Both the position numbers and the translations under genes were made by a program. DNA of 64,000 nt from Lutibacter sp. B1. Its GTDB lineage: Bacteria > Bacteroidota > Bacteroidia > Flavobacteriales > Flavobacteriaceae. The notes beneath the pieces are model-generated. The model made no database searches. It had not been told where the DNA came from and worked only from the letters and a program-made list of their open reading frames with translations. The first letter of the stretch is position 1, and each line of letters begins with the position of its first letter. The stretch spans positions 100,664 to 164,663 of the forward strand of contig NZ_JAAZUI010000007.1 in assembly GCF_012524075.1 (NCBI RefSeq), given 5' to 3'. Shown here piece after piece: positions 46,014 to 54,778 of this stretch.

Positions 46014-46835
46014 TTATACTAACGCAACTCTTTTAAAATCAGTTACTGTTACATCTCCAATAGTTTTAACGTATTGAGCAACAGAAAGTTTACTGTCTTT
46101 AATAAAGTCTTGGTTAACTAACGTATTGTCTTTAAAGAAACGTTTAATTTTTCCTTTAGCAATGTTATCTAGCATAGCTTCCGGTTTACCTTCCTGACGT
46201 AATTGATCTTTAGCAATTTCAATTTCTTTTTCAATTACTGATGCGTCTACGCCTTCTTCATTTAAAGCAATTGGATTCATTGCTGCAGCTTGCATTGCAA
46301 CATCTTTTGCAACAGCATCAGCACCTTCTACATTAGCAGATAATACAGTTAATGTTGCAATTTTATTACCTGCATGAATGTAAGAACCTACAAACTCACC
46401 AGAAACTTTTTCAAAAGATCCAATTTCTAATTTTTCGCCAATAACACCGGTTTGCTCAATTAGTTTCTCAGAAACTGTGATACCGCCAAAATCAGCATTT
46501 AAAAAACCTTCTTTTGAATTATAATTAACTGCAGTAGATGCAAATTGAGTAGCTAAAGCAACAAAGGCATCATTTTTAGCAACAAAGTCAGTTTCACAGT
46601 TTAATGAAATAATAACACCTTCATTATTAGCGTCATTTACATAAGCTATAACAGCGCCTTCACTTGAATCCCTGTCAGCTCTTTTTGCAGCAACTTTTTG
46701 ACCTTTTTTACGTAAAATTTCAATTGCTTTGTCAAAATCTCCTTCAGCTTCAACAAGAGCATTTTTACAATCCATCATACCGGCTCCGGTAGATTTTCTT
46801 AAATTATTTACTTCTGTGGCTGTAATTTTTGCCAT
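46014..46835 (-). CDS. tsf: Elongation factor Ts
   Basis: Guanine-nucleotide exchange factor for EF-Tu. The N-terminal UBA-like domain has VNNLRKSTGAGMMDCKNALVEAEGDFDKA, followed by the exchange-core block GVIISLNCETDFVAKND. The 273-residue length is normal. It lies 50 bp after rpsB in the standard rpsB-tsf pair. A 7 bp inverted repeat (GTTAAAC/GTTTAAC, 46851-46872) lies in the gap. Confidence 0.97.
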   Translation of the reverse strand: MAKITATEVNNLRKSTGAGMMDCKNALVEAEGDFDKAIEILRKKGQKVAAKRADRDSSEGAVIAYVNDANNEGVIISLNCETDFVAKNDAFVALATQFASTAVNYNSKEGFLNADFGGITVSEKLIEQTGVIGEKLEIGSFEKVSGEFVGSYIHAGNKIATLTVLSANVEGADAVAKDVAMQAAAMNPIALNEEGVDASVIEKEIEIAKDQLRQEGKPEAMLDNIAKGKIKRFFKDNTLVNQDFIKDSKLSVAQYVKTIGDVTVTDFKRVALV

Positions 46836-46885
46836 TTTTTAATATTTTTTGTTAAACCTATTTATGTTTAACTATTAGACATGAA

Positions 46886-47617
46886 TTAATTATTCTCTTC
46901 GTTTTTTTCAACAGTTTTGTCTTTGCTGGCTTTTCTTTCCGCTAAACCTTCAGCCATTGAATCAACAACATAAGTAAGTACTTTGTTAATTGATTTTGAA
47001 GCATCATCATTTGATGGAATAACATAATCGATACCTCTTGGGTCAGAATTTGTGTCAACCATAGCGAAAATAGGAATGTTTAATTTTTTAGCTTCAGCAA
47101 TTGCAATGTGTTCTTTTTTAACATCAACAATAAAAATTGCTCCCGGTAAACGAGTCATATCAGTAATAGAACCTAAGTTTTTCTCTAATTTCTCTCTTTG
47201 ACGATTGATTTGTAATTTTTCTCTTTTTGATAAGGCATCAAAAGAACCATCTTGTTTCATTCTGTCAATAGCCGACATTTTTTTAACAGCTTTTCTGATA
47301 GTAACAAAATTAGTTAACATACCGCCTGGCCATCTTTCAGTAATATAAGGCATGTTTACACTGTTAGATTTTTCAGCTATAATTTCTTTAGCTTGTTTTT
47401 TAGTAGCAACAAAAAGAATTTTTCTGCCAGATGCTGCTATCTTTTTTAAAGCTTCAGAAGCTTCTTCAATTTTTGCAGCAGTTTTATAAAGGTCAATTAT
47501 GTGAACTCCATTACGCTCACCATAAATGTAAGGAGCCATGTTTGGATCCCATTTTCTAGTCAGGTGACCAAAGTGTACACCTGCATCTAATAATTCTTTA
47601 ACTTCAATATTTGTCAT
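46886..47617 (-). CDS. rpsB: 30S ribosomal protein S2
   Basis: Small-subunit protein S2. The signature blocks are LLDAGVHFGHLTRKWDPNMAPYIYGERNGVHIIDL, FVATKKQAKEII, and PGAIFIVDVKKEHIAIAEAKKLNIPIFAMVDTNSDP. Length is 243 aa including an acidic/basic C-terminal tail. It is preceded by a structured 170 bp leader and followed by tsf. Confidence 0.98.
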   Translation of the reverse strand: MTNIEVKELLDAGVHFGHLTRKWDPNMAPYIYGERNGVHIIDLYKTAAKIEEASEALKKIAASGRKILFVATKKQAKEIIAEKSNSVNMPYITERWPGGMLTNFVTIRKAVKKMSAIDRMKQDGSFDALSKREKLQINRQREKLEKNLGSITDMTRLPGAIFIVDVKKEHIAIAEAKKLNIPIFAMVDTNSDPRGIDYVIPSNDDASKSINKVLTYVVDSMAEGLAERKASKDKTVEKNEENN

Positions 47618-47643
47618 TTGTATTTAGTTTACGTTCCGTTGAG

Positions 47644-47693
47644 TTAGCAATAGGGAAGTAGCGATAAATCGATCTTCCCTATTTGGATGCTAA
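47644..47693 (-). promoter_or_regulatory. Structured leader of rpsB-tsf (candidate S2 autoregulation element)
   Basis: A perfect 10 bp stem (AATAGGGAAG with CTTCCCTATT) holds an inner CGAT/ATCG stem. It is extended outside by TTAGCA/TGCTAA after a 4 nt bulge, 27-76 nt upstream of the rpsB start. No T-run follows on the minus strand, so it is not an obvious terminator of rpsI. S2 controls its own leader in E. coli; the same role here is inference. Confidence 0.5.
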
Positions 47694-47789
47694 ACGTTTT
47701 ACAGTCATTGACTGATCAACGACAACTTTGTTTTAATTTTAATTTCAATGAACCACCAAAAAGATTGGTGTACCAATTGTAAAAAACAA

Positions 47790-48176
47790 TTAACGTTTTG
47801 AGAATTGGAATTTTTTTCTTGCTTTCTTTTGACCGAATTTTTTACGTTCAACCATTCTGGAATCTCTTGTAAGTAATCCTTCAGGTTTTAGTATTGCTCT
47901 ATTTTCTTCATTTAATTGAACTAAAGCTCTAGAAATAGCTAAACGAATAGCTTCTGCTTGTCCGGTAACACCTCCGCCAAAAACATTTACTTTAATATCA
48001 AATGCTGTTGCATTATCAGTTAAATTTAATGCTTGCATAATTTTATATTGCAATGTTGGAGTAGTAAAATAGTCTTTATAATCTTTTTTATTAACTACAA
48101 TGCTTCCTTTTCCTTCTGAAACATAAACACGAGCAACTGCTGTTTTTCTTCTACCTATTTTATGTATTGTATCCAT
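47790..48176 (-). CDS. rpsI: 30S ribosomal protein S9
   Basis: 128 residues with the S9 blocks HKIGRRKTAVARVYV, NVFGGGVTGQAEAIRLAISRAL, and the C-terminal LTRDSRMVERKKFGQKKARKKFQFSKR that reaches the ribosomal P-site. Its start overlaps the rplM stop by one base (TAATG). Confidence 0.98.
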   Translation of the reverse strand: MDTIHKIGRRKTAVARVYVSEGKGSIVVNKKDYKDYFTTPTLQYKIMQALNLTDNATAFDIKVNVFGGGVTGQAEAIRLAISRALVQLNEENRAILKPEGLLTRDSRMVERKKFGQKKARKKFQFSKR

Positions 48177-48631
48177 TATCTAAGATCGTTAAGGTTAATA
48201 GCTTTTGGTGTTTGAGCTGCTTGATTGTGCTCAGAACCTGCATAAACATATAAATTTCTGAATAAGGCGCTACCTAATTTATTTTTAGGTAACATTCCTT
48301 TAACCGCTTTTTCAACTAAACGAGCTGGATCTTTTTTAAACATCTCAGAAGCAGTTAACGATCTTTGTCCACCCGGATAGCCAGTGTGACGAATATAAGA
48401 TTTGTCATTCCACTTTTTACCGGTTAAATTAATTTTGTCTGCGTTGATAACCACTACGTTGTCTCCACAATCTACGTGAGGAGTATAGTTTGGTTTGTAT
48501 TTACCTCTAATTAGCATTGCTATTTTAGAAGCTAGACGACCCAACGTTTGACCGTCTGCATCAACTACTAACCACTCTTTAGTTGCGGTTTCTTTATTAG
48601 TTGATACTGTTTTGTAACTTAATGTATTCAC
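48176..48631 (-). CDS. rplM: 50S ribosomal protein L13
   Basis: 151 residues with the L13 motifs WLVVDADGQTLGRLASKIA, the nearby YTPHVDCGDNVVVINADKI, and KGMLPKNKLG. It is first in the rplM-rpsI operon and translationally coupled to rpsI. It has a full-consensus promoter and a short 5' leader hairpin. Confidence 0.98.
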   Translation of the reverse strand: MNTLSYKTVSTNKETATKEWLVVDADGQTLGRLASKIAMLIRGKYKPNYTPHVDCGDNVVVINADKINLTGKKWNDKSYIRHTGYPGGQRSLTASEMFKKDPARLVEKAVKGMLPKNKLGSALFRNLYVYAGSEHNQAAQTPKAINLNDLR

Positions 48632-48668
48632 AATTAAATTCTTTGTTATAGTTAAACATTTATTTTAT

Positions 48669-48717
48669 CTCCCTAAAAAGGGAGTGCAAATGTACAAACT
48701 ATTATTTATATTACAAA
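48669..48717 (-). promoter_or_regulatory. rplM-rpsI promoter with 5'-terminal leader hairpin
   Basis: On the minus strand TTTG (48717-48714), exactly 19 bp, then TACATTTG (48694-48687): a perfect Bacteroidota promoter. The expected start lies at or beside a CTCCCT-AAAA-AGGGAG hairpin (48684-48669), placing a stem at the very 5' end of the message. Confidence 0.75.
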
Positions 48718-48737
48718 CAGTAAGTTAGGTATATTTT

Positions 48738-48768
48738 AAAAGGGAAGATTTTTAAAATCTTCCCTTTT
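48738..48768 (-). terminator. Terminator after the PEGA-like protein gene
   Basis: A 31 nt near-palindrome with 15 bp arms (AAAAGGGAAGATTTT and its complement) lies 22 bp after the stop of the gene at 48791 and upstream of the rplM promoter. A T-rich tail is present on the plus side as well. Confidence 0.8.
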
Positions 48769-48790
48769 ATTTTTTTGATATGGTTATTTT

Positions 48791-49495
48791 TTATTTTATC
48801 CTTGCTTGAAGTTCAGGTATTACATTTGAATAACTTCTTAGAACTCTATCCCATTCTTTATATAGTTCATCGCTCTTAACACTTGTCATGGCTAATCCGG
48901 ATTCTTCACTTACTAATTTAACTTTAAATATTAACGGGTTATCAGAAGTTTGTTTAATAATTATACGTGTTCTTATTGTGTTTTGTTTGAAAGTTTTAAG
49001 GGACCAAGCTGTTCTTAAATATCCGGTTTCTTTATCTGTCATTTCAATTACATCAATATTAGAAAGAACAATTTGATTGATAAGTTTCCAAGCTTTATCT
49101 TTATCGATAGTAGATTTCAATTCTATATCAACATTTGCAATGTCGGTTTGTATAGAAGCATCATATGCATCGTCTCTTTTTAATTCCATATAATAAGATT
49201 TTGGAGGGGCAGGCATACCTTTTTTATTACAGAATTCAATTTTTTCGGTTAAAAAACCAACTTTTTTTACAACTACTGTAATGCAACCCTTGGATGGCAC
49301 TACAATTTCTAAGTTTCCCTTACCTAATAATTTTCCATTAATAAAAATTTTTGCATCTGATTCAGAACAGCCAAAATCGATTTTCTTTTTTCCAAGGACA
49401 CTAAAGTCACTTTCGTTGGGTTTAATAATTTTATTTGCTTGTATTGTATTAAGTGTTAAAATACAAAGAATGGTTAGTGAAATTTTTTTTAACAT
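48791..49495 (-). CDS. Secreted hypothetical protein with PEGA-like domain
   Basis: 234 residues. The signal peptide is residues 1-20 (ends IQANK). Residues about 40-80 (AKIFINGKLLGKGNLEIVVPSKGCITVVVKKVGF) match the pattern of PEGA domains, small beta-folds that present a ligand-mimicking loop at the cell surface. The rest (about 110-234) is alpha/beta with no recognised motif. Cysteines at 43, 70 and 88 could pair in the periplasm. It stands alone between polA and rplM. Function is unknown. Confidence 0.6.
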   Translation of the reverse strand: MLKKISLTILCILTLNTIQANKIIKPNESDFSVLGKKKIDFGCSESDAKIFINGKLLGKGNLEIVVPSKGCITVVVKKVGFLTEKIEFCNKKGMPAPPKSYYMELKRDDAYDASIQTDIANVDIELKSTIDKDKAWKLINQIVLSNIDVIEMTDKETGYLRTAWSLKTFKQNTIRTRIIIKQTSDNPLIFKVKLVSEESGLAMTSVKSDELYKEWDRVLRSYSNVIPELQARIK

Positions 49496-49567
49496 TTTTT
49501 TTCTTTTAATAGGTTAAAATTAATTTGTACTAAGTTAATTATTTTTTTAGATATTATAAAATGATCT

Positions 49568-52393
49568 TTAATGTGCTTCTAACCAATCTTTTCCTTCACC
49601 TAAATCTACCGTTAAAGGAACCGAAAGTTTAAAAGCGTTTTCCATTTCTTCTTTAATTTTAGGTTTTAAAATGTTTAATTCATCATTATACATATCAAAC
49701 ACTAATTCATCATGAACCTGCAACAGCATTTTAGATTTGTAATTTCCGTTTTGCAATAATTTATGAATGTTAATCATTGCAATTTTAATAATATCTGCTG
49801 CACTACCTTGTATGGGTGCATTTACGGCGTTTCTTTCATCGGCACTGCGTACAATGGCATTTTGTGAGTTGATGTTTTTTAAATATCGACGTCTTCCCAA
49901 AATAGTTTCAACAAAACCTTGCTCTCTTGCAGAAGCGACTTGATTTGCAATAAATTGTCTTAACTTCGGAAAAGTTTTGTAATAATTGTCTATCAGTTCT
50001 TTGGCTTCTGCTCTTGATTTATTGAGTTGTTGCGCTAAGGTAAAAGCTCCTTGCCCGTAAATAATACCAAAATTTACCGCTTTTGCATCTCCACGTTGTG
50101 ATCTTGTAACTTTACTTAAAGGAATTCCAAAAACTTTCGCAGCTGTTGCTGCATGAATATCTTCACCACGTTTAAACGATTCAATCATACTTTCATCTTC
50201 ACTTAAAGCAGCAATAATGCGTAATTCAATTTGAGAATAATCGGCAGCAACCAACGTGTAATTTTCATTTCTTGGTACAAAAGCTTTTCTTACTTGTCGT
50301 CCTCTTTCTGTTCTAATTGGTATATTTTGTAAATTCGGATTGTTAGAACTCAATCTTCCTGTTGCGGCAACAGATTGACTGTAAGTTGTGTGAATTCTTC
50401 CTGTTTGAGGATTTACTTCGTTTGGTAACGCATCAACATAAGTGTTTTTTAGTTTTACCAAACCACGCCACTCTAAGATATCTTGCACAATTTGATGTTT
50501 AGGTGCTAATTTTGATAAAATTTCTTCACCAGTGGCATATTGACCGGTTTTTGTTTTTTTAGGTTTGTCAACTAATTTTAAATGTTCAAACAAAACATCT
50601 CCCAATTGTTTTGGTGAAGCTAAATTGAATTCGATGTTAGCTTCTTTATAGATGGTATCTTCTAATTTTTGTATGTCTTCAGTTAATTTTTCTGATAATG
50701 AATTTAAAAAAGATTCATCCATTTTTATACCTTCTAATTCCATAGAAGCCAATACGCTAAGTAGTGGAATTTCAATTTCAGTAAAAAGCTTTGTAAGGTT
50801 GGCGTTTTCTAATTCATTTTCAAAAATCTCTTTTAATTGAAATATTAAATCGGCACTTTCAGTAACATATTCAGCTTGTTTAATAAGTTCAATTTCTGTA
50901 AATAAAAGTTGATTTTTCCCTTTTTTTCCTGTTAATGATTCTAATTTTTGAGGTTTGTAATTTAAATAGGTTTCGGAAAGTACTTCCATATCGTGACGCA
51001 TATCCGGATTTAACAAATAATGAGCCAATATCACATCAAATAGATTTCCTTTTAAATGAATAGAAAAAGTACTTAGAACTTTAGTGAAAAATTTAATATC
51101 TAATCCAACTTTTTCAATAGTTTCATTTTCAAAAAACGGGCGAAATTCCTCTAGAATTTCTTGTGTTTCATTTTCCGGAATTGCTAAAAAATACCCTTTT
51201 CCTTTGCTATATGAAAATGAAATACCTACAAGTTCGGCTTTAAACGGATTTGTGCTTAAAGTTTCAAGATGAAAACTTACAGATTTTTGAGCTAACAATT
51301 TTTTGAGTACTAATTTTCTGGAAAGAGGAGTATTTACATATTGATACAAATGATCTGTATTTTCTGCTATATTATAGCCTGAAGTAGAAATTTCTTCCGT
51401 TAAATTTGGAGATGTTGAAAATAAATCAAATTGCTGATAAGTTGTAGGTTGTGCTTGTTTGATAGTTGTATTTTCTTCAGTTTGTTTATTTTGAATTGGT
51501 TCTGCAGGAAGTTTGAATATTTTATTTAAACTTTCGGCAATTCTTCTAAATTCCAACTCTTTAAAAATTTCGTTGGTTTTTTCAAAATCAGGATGATTTA
51601 ATTCGTAATCCTTTTCATCAAAAGTTACGGGGCAATCTAATAAAATAGTTGCCAGTTTTTTTGAAAGTAAACCAAGTTCTTTATTTGCTTCAATTTTTTC
51701 TTTCATTTTGCCTTTTAGCTCATGTGTGTTTGCTAAAAGATTTTCCATACTTCCATATTCTTTAATAAATTTTTTGGCTGTTTTATCCCCAACTCCTGGT
51801 AAGCCGGGAATATTATCAACCGCATCTCCCATCATTCCTAAATAATCAATTACTTGTTCCGGGTTTTCAACTTCAAATTTTGCTTGTACTTCAGGAATTC
51901 CCCAAATTTCAATGCCATTTCCCATGCGTGCCGGTTTGTACATAAAAATATTTTCTGAAACCAATTGAGCAAAATCCTTATCAGGCGTTACCATAAAAGT
52001 TTGATACCCTTCTTTTTCGGCTTGTTTGGCAAGTGTTCCAATTAAATCATCAGCTTCAAAACCTTCTTTTTCAATAATAGGAATGTGCATAGCTTCTAAT
52101 ATTTTATGAATATAAGGAACCGCAATTTTAATAGCTTCGGGTGTTTCTTGTCGGTTTGATTTGTACTCTGGAAAAGCTTCATTTCTGCTATGAGAACCAC
52201 CTTTATCAAATGCAACAGCCAAATGGTCTGGATTTTCACGTTTAATAACATCTAATAAAGAATTGGTAAAACCTAAAATTGCAGAAGTATCCATTCCTTT
52301 TGAATTGATTCTCGGGTTTTTTATTAAAGCATAATAGCCACGGAAAATTAAAGCATAAGCATCTAAAAGAAAAAGGCGTTTTTGTGTTGACAT
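49568..52393 (-). CDS. polA: DNA polymerase I with degenerate proofreading domain
   Basis: 941 residues. The 5'-nuclease domain (about 1-295) has intact acidic motifs (LLDAYALIFRGY, EADDLIGTLA, VTPDKDFAQLV, GDAVDNIPGLPGVGDKTA). The polymerase domain (about 540-941) has motif A (VAADYSQIELR) and motif C (QVHDELVFD). The middle 3'-5' exonuclease domain (about 355-530) is present but has lost key metal ligands. His375 replaces the E. coli Asp355, Phe436 replaces Asp424, and Ser513 replaces Asp501; only Glu377 remains. It should synthesise DNA and remove RNA primers without proofreading. Confidence 0.96.
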   Translation of the reverse strand: MSTQKRLFLLDAYALIFRGYYALIKNPRINSKGMDTSAILGFTNSLLDVIKRENPDHLAVAFDKGGSHSRNEAFPEYKSNRQETPEAIKIAVPYIHKILEAMHIPIIEKEGFEADDLIGTLAKQAEKEGYQTFMVTPDKDFAQLVSENIFMYKPARMGNGIEIWGIPEVQAKFEVENPEQVIDYLGMMGDAVDNIPGLPGVGDKTAKKFIKEYGSMENLLANTHELKGKMKEKIEANKELGLLSKKLATILLDCPVTFDEKDYELNHPDFEKTNEIFKELEFRRIAESLNKIFKLPAEPIQNKQTEENTTIKQAQPTTYQQFDLFSTSPNLTEEISTSGYNIAENTDHLYQYVNTPLSRKLVLKKLLAQKSVSFHLETLSTNPFKAELVGISFSYSKGKGYFLAIPENETQEILEEFRPFFENETIEKVGLDIKFFTKVLSTFSIHLKGNLFDVILAHYLLNPDMRHDMEVLSETYLNYKPQKLESLTGKKGKNQLLFTEIELIKQAEYVTESADLIFQLKEIFENELENANLTKLFTEIEIPLLSVLASMELEGIKMDESFLNSLSEKLTEDIQKLEDTIYKEANIEFNLASPKQLGDVLFEHLKLVDKPKKTKTGQYATGEEILSKLAPKHQIVQDILEWRGLVKLKNTYVDALPNEVNPQTGRIHTTYSQSVAATGRLSSNNPNLQNIPIRTERGRQVRKAFVPRNENYTLVAADYSQIELRIIAALSEDESMIESFKRGEDIHAATAAKVFGIPLSKVTRSQRGDAKAVNFGIIYGQGAFTLAQQLNKSRAEAKELIDNYYKTFPKLRQFIANQVASAREQGFVETILGRRRYLKNINSQNAIVRSADERNAVNAPIQGSAADIIKIAMINIHKLLQNGNYKSKMLLQVHDELVFDMYNDELNILKPKIKEEMENAFKLSVPLTVDLGEGKDWLEAH

Positions 52394-52528
52394 TTATTTT
52401 TTTTGTTGAATTTTAATTGGAGTAAAAGTACTAAAATCAATTTTAACATTACATTAATTAAGTTGTTAAACAATTTAATAACTTATAATGTATATTTACT
52501 TTTTTACTTTAAAATTTATTTTTTTAGA

Positions 52529-53740
52529 ATGTTTCGATGGATAATTTTTAGTGCAATTATAATATTAATAGATTTTTATGCATTTCAAAGTGTAAAAACA
52601 GTCACCAAAAATAAAGCTGTAATTATACTTTATTGGTTTTTTTCTATAGCTATTTTAATTTATTTTATTTATAAAATTTCAAATTTTAGAAATTCTCAAG
52701 GGTTATCACATTCAGTGATGCTTGCGTTTGGGCTACTTCTTTTATCGGTTTTACCAAAAATTACTGCAATAGTACTATTGTTTGGTGAAGATATTTTTAG
52801 AGTAACTAAAACAGGAGTTAATTATTTTTCAACACAAACAACGTCCGGTTTTTTTCCTGAAAGAAGGGCATTTGTGAGTAAAGTGGCTTTAGGATTGGCA
52901 GCTATACCTTTTGCATCAATAATTTACGGAATGGTTAAAGGAAAATACAATTATCAAGTGATAAAACATACCTTGTTTTTTGATGATTTACCGGAATCTT
53001 TTGACGGATTTACACTAACACATATTTCAGATATTCATAGTGGTAGTTTTGATAATGAAGAAAAAATTGAATACGGTGTTGATTTGATTAATGAACAACA
53101 ATCGGATGTTATATTATTTACCGGTGATATTGTAAATAATGTTGCTGAAGAAATGGATCCGTGGATTTCTCATTTCAGCAAATTAAAAGCTAATTATGGT
53201 AAATATTCGGTACTTGGAAACCATGATTATGGAGAATATGTGCGTTGGAATTCTTCCGAAGAAAAAGAACAAAATTTTAGAGCTATAAAAGAAATTCATC
53301 CAAAAATAGGATTCAATTTATTGCTAAATGATAGTGTTTATTTGGAAAAAGGGAATGATAAAATTGCACTAGTAGGTGTTGAAAATTGGGGAACTCGTTT
53401 CAAAAAAGCAGGTGATTTAGCATTGGCATCATTAAAAATAAATAAAGGTGATTTTAAAATTTTAATGAGTCACGACCCTTCTCATTGGGATAATGAAGTA
53501 AAAAATCATGAGAATAATTATCATTTAACGTTAAGCGGACATACTCACGGAATGCAATTTGGTATTGAGATTCCGGGATTTAAATGGAGTCCGGTTCAGT
53601 ATGTTTATAAACAATGGGCAGGTATTTATTCTACAATGGAACGTTACATTAATGTAAACAGAGGTTTTGGGTTTTTAGCTTTTCCGGGAAGAGTAGGGAT
53701 TTGGCCTGAAATTACTGTAATTACCTTGAAAAAGAAGTAG
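52529..53740 (+). CDS. Membrane-anchored calcineurin-like metallophosphoesterase
   Basis: 403 residues from the ATG at 52529. An upstream in-frame ATG at 52403 would add 42 unconserved-looking, AT-rich residues, so I reject it. About four membrane segments (residues 2-130) precede a YkuE/YaeI-type phosphoesterase domain. It has all metal-binding blocks: HISDIHSG, FTGDIVNN, LGNHDYG, SHDPSHWD and SGHTHGMQ. Relatives hydrolyse UDP-diacylglucosamine or other phosphoesters at the membrane; the substrate here is unknown. It is divergent from polA. Confidence 0.9.
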   Translation: MFRWIIFSAIIILIDFYAFQSVKTVTKNKAVIILYWFFSIAILIYFIYKISNFRNSQGLSHSVMLAFGLLLLSVLPKITAIVLLFGEDIFRVTKTGVNYFSTQTTSGFFPERRAFVSKVALGLAAIPFASIIYGMVKGKYNYQVIKHTLFFDDLPESFDGFTLTHISDIHSGSFDNEEKIEYGVDLINEQQSDVILFTGDIVNNVAEEMDPWISHFSKLKANYGKYSVLGNHDYGEYVRWNSSEEKEQNFRAIKEIHPKIGFNLLLNDSVYLEKGNDKIALVGVENWGTRFKKAGDLALASLKINKGDFKILMSHDPSHWDNEVKNHENNYHLTLSGHTHGMQFGIEIPGFKWSPVQYVYKQWAGIYSTMERYINVNRGFGFLAFPGRVGIWPEITVITLKKK

Positions 53741-53765
53741 ATACCATTTTTTTAAATAAAAATGT

Positions 53766-53773
53766 TACATTTG
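53766..53773 (+). promoter_or_regulatory. -7 box for the thioredoxin-fold gene
   Basis: TACATTTG (TAnnTTTG), 53 bp upstream of the ATG at 53827. Confidence 0.55.
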
Positions 53774-53826
53774 TATATATATAATAGTTACTTTTTGAAG
53801 TTTTGTTCAAAAAAACAATATAAATT

Positions 53827-54123
53827 ATGGCAAAATTTGGAGAATTAATTAGCTCAGATATTCCCGTTTTAATTGATTTTTATGCGGAATGGGAAGATAA
53901 TTCTAATGATTTTCATAGTATTTTACGTGATGTAGCTGCAGCACTTGGCGATAAAGCAAAAGTGATAAAAATTGATATTGAAAAAAATGAAGTTTTAGCA
54001 AATGCACTTAGAATTAAAGGAAATCCTACATTTATTATCTATAAAGATGGCGAAATGAAATGGCGTCAGTCCGGAGATCAAGATGCGAATACATTAATTA
54101 GTCTTGTGCAGCAATACGTATAA
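53827..54123 (+). CDS. Thioredoxin-fold protein lacking the CxxC active site
   Basis: 98 residues with a complete thioredoxin fold: strand VLIDFYAEW, then VIKIDIEKN, the cis-proline loop KGNPTFIIYKDGE, and a final amphipathic helix. The redox motif WCGPC is replaced by WEDNS (residues 22-26), so both cysteines are missing (Glu23, Ser26) and no other cysteine exists. It cannot act as a dithiol oxidoreductase and is more likely a binding or chaperone-like protein. It has its own promoter and converges with the deacetylase gene (7 bp apart). Confidence 0.85.
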   Translation: MAKFGELISSDIPVLIDFYAEWEDNSNDFHSILRDVAAALGDKAKVIKIDIEKNEVLANALRIKGNPTFIIYKDGEMKWRQSGDQDANTLISLVQQYV

Positions 54124-54130
54124 AAATACG

Positions 54131-54778
54131 TTATTCGATTTTTTTAAAAACAAACCCCTTCGCAGAGAAATATTCCAAAATTTTTGGTAATACAAACTTT
54201 AGATTTTTGCTTGCTTTTATGCTGTCGTGAAAAACTATTATACTTCCGTTTTTCGTTTTATCAATTACATTTTGTAAACATTTTTCTTTTGAAATAGACA
54301 AATCAAAATCGGCACTTAAAATATCCCACATAATTATTTTGTAGTTGTTTTTTCTGATTTTTTTTGCTTGTGATAGTTTAAGTTTTCCGTAAGGAGGTCT
54401 AAATAGTTTTGAGTTTTGAGTTTTAGGTTTTGAATATGTTTCTATTTGTTGTTCCGCAAGTAGAATATTTTCAAGGTATTTTCCGTTTTTGGTTTTTAAT
54501 CCGTTTAAATGATTGCTAGTATGGTTACCAACAGAATGTTCTTCATTTAAAATACTTTTAAAAATATCAGGGTAATTATTAATGTTTTTACCAATACAAA
54601 AAAAGGTAGCTTTTGCGTTGTATTTTTTAAGTTGATGTAATATCCAACCTGTAATTTCAGGGGTTGGACCATCATCAAAAGTTAAATAAATAACTTTTTC
54701 TTTATTGGAAAAACTCCAAATCCAATTTTTAAAAATGAATTTAATTAGACTTGGAGTTTTTATAAAATAAGGTTTCAT
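54131..54778 (-). CDS. Polysaccharide deacetylase (NodB-like, carbohydrate esterase 4)
   Basis: 215 residues. The NodB fold has its full set of motifs: TFDDGP (metal and catalytic Asp), VGNHTSNH (metal-binding His pair), RPPYG, MWDILSADFD and IIVFHDS (catalytic His). It has no clear signal peptide, though an N-terminal hydrophobic-aromatic stretch could anchor it. It overlaps the upstream DUF2723 gene by one base (TAATG), so the two are translated together. It probably modifies peptidoglycan or another N-acetylated glycan. Confidence 0.9.
   Translation of the reverse strand: MKPYFIKTPSLIKFIFKNWIWSFSNKEKVIYLTFDDGPTPEITGWILHQLKKYNAKATFFCIGKNINNYPDIFKSILNEEHSVGNHTSNHLNGLKTKNGKYLENILLAEQQIETYSKPKTQNSKLFRPPYGKLKLSQAKKIRKNNYKIIMWDILSADFDLSISKEKCLQNVIDKTKNGSIIVFHDSIKASKNLKFVLPKILEYFSAKGFVFKKIE

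Noticed and set aside
52403..52528. N-terminal extension of the metallophosphoesterase
   Set aside because: The extra 42 residues are AT-rich, lie where promoters of polA and this gene must be, and precede a normal membrane-anchor start at 52529.
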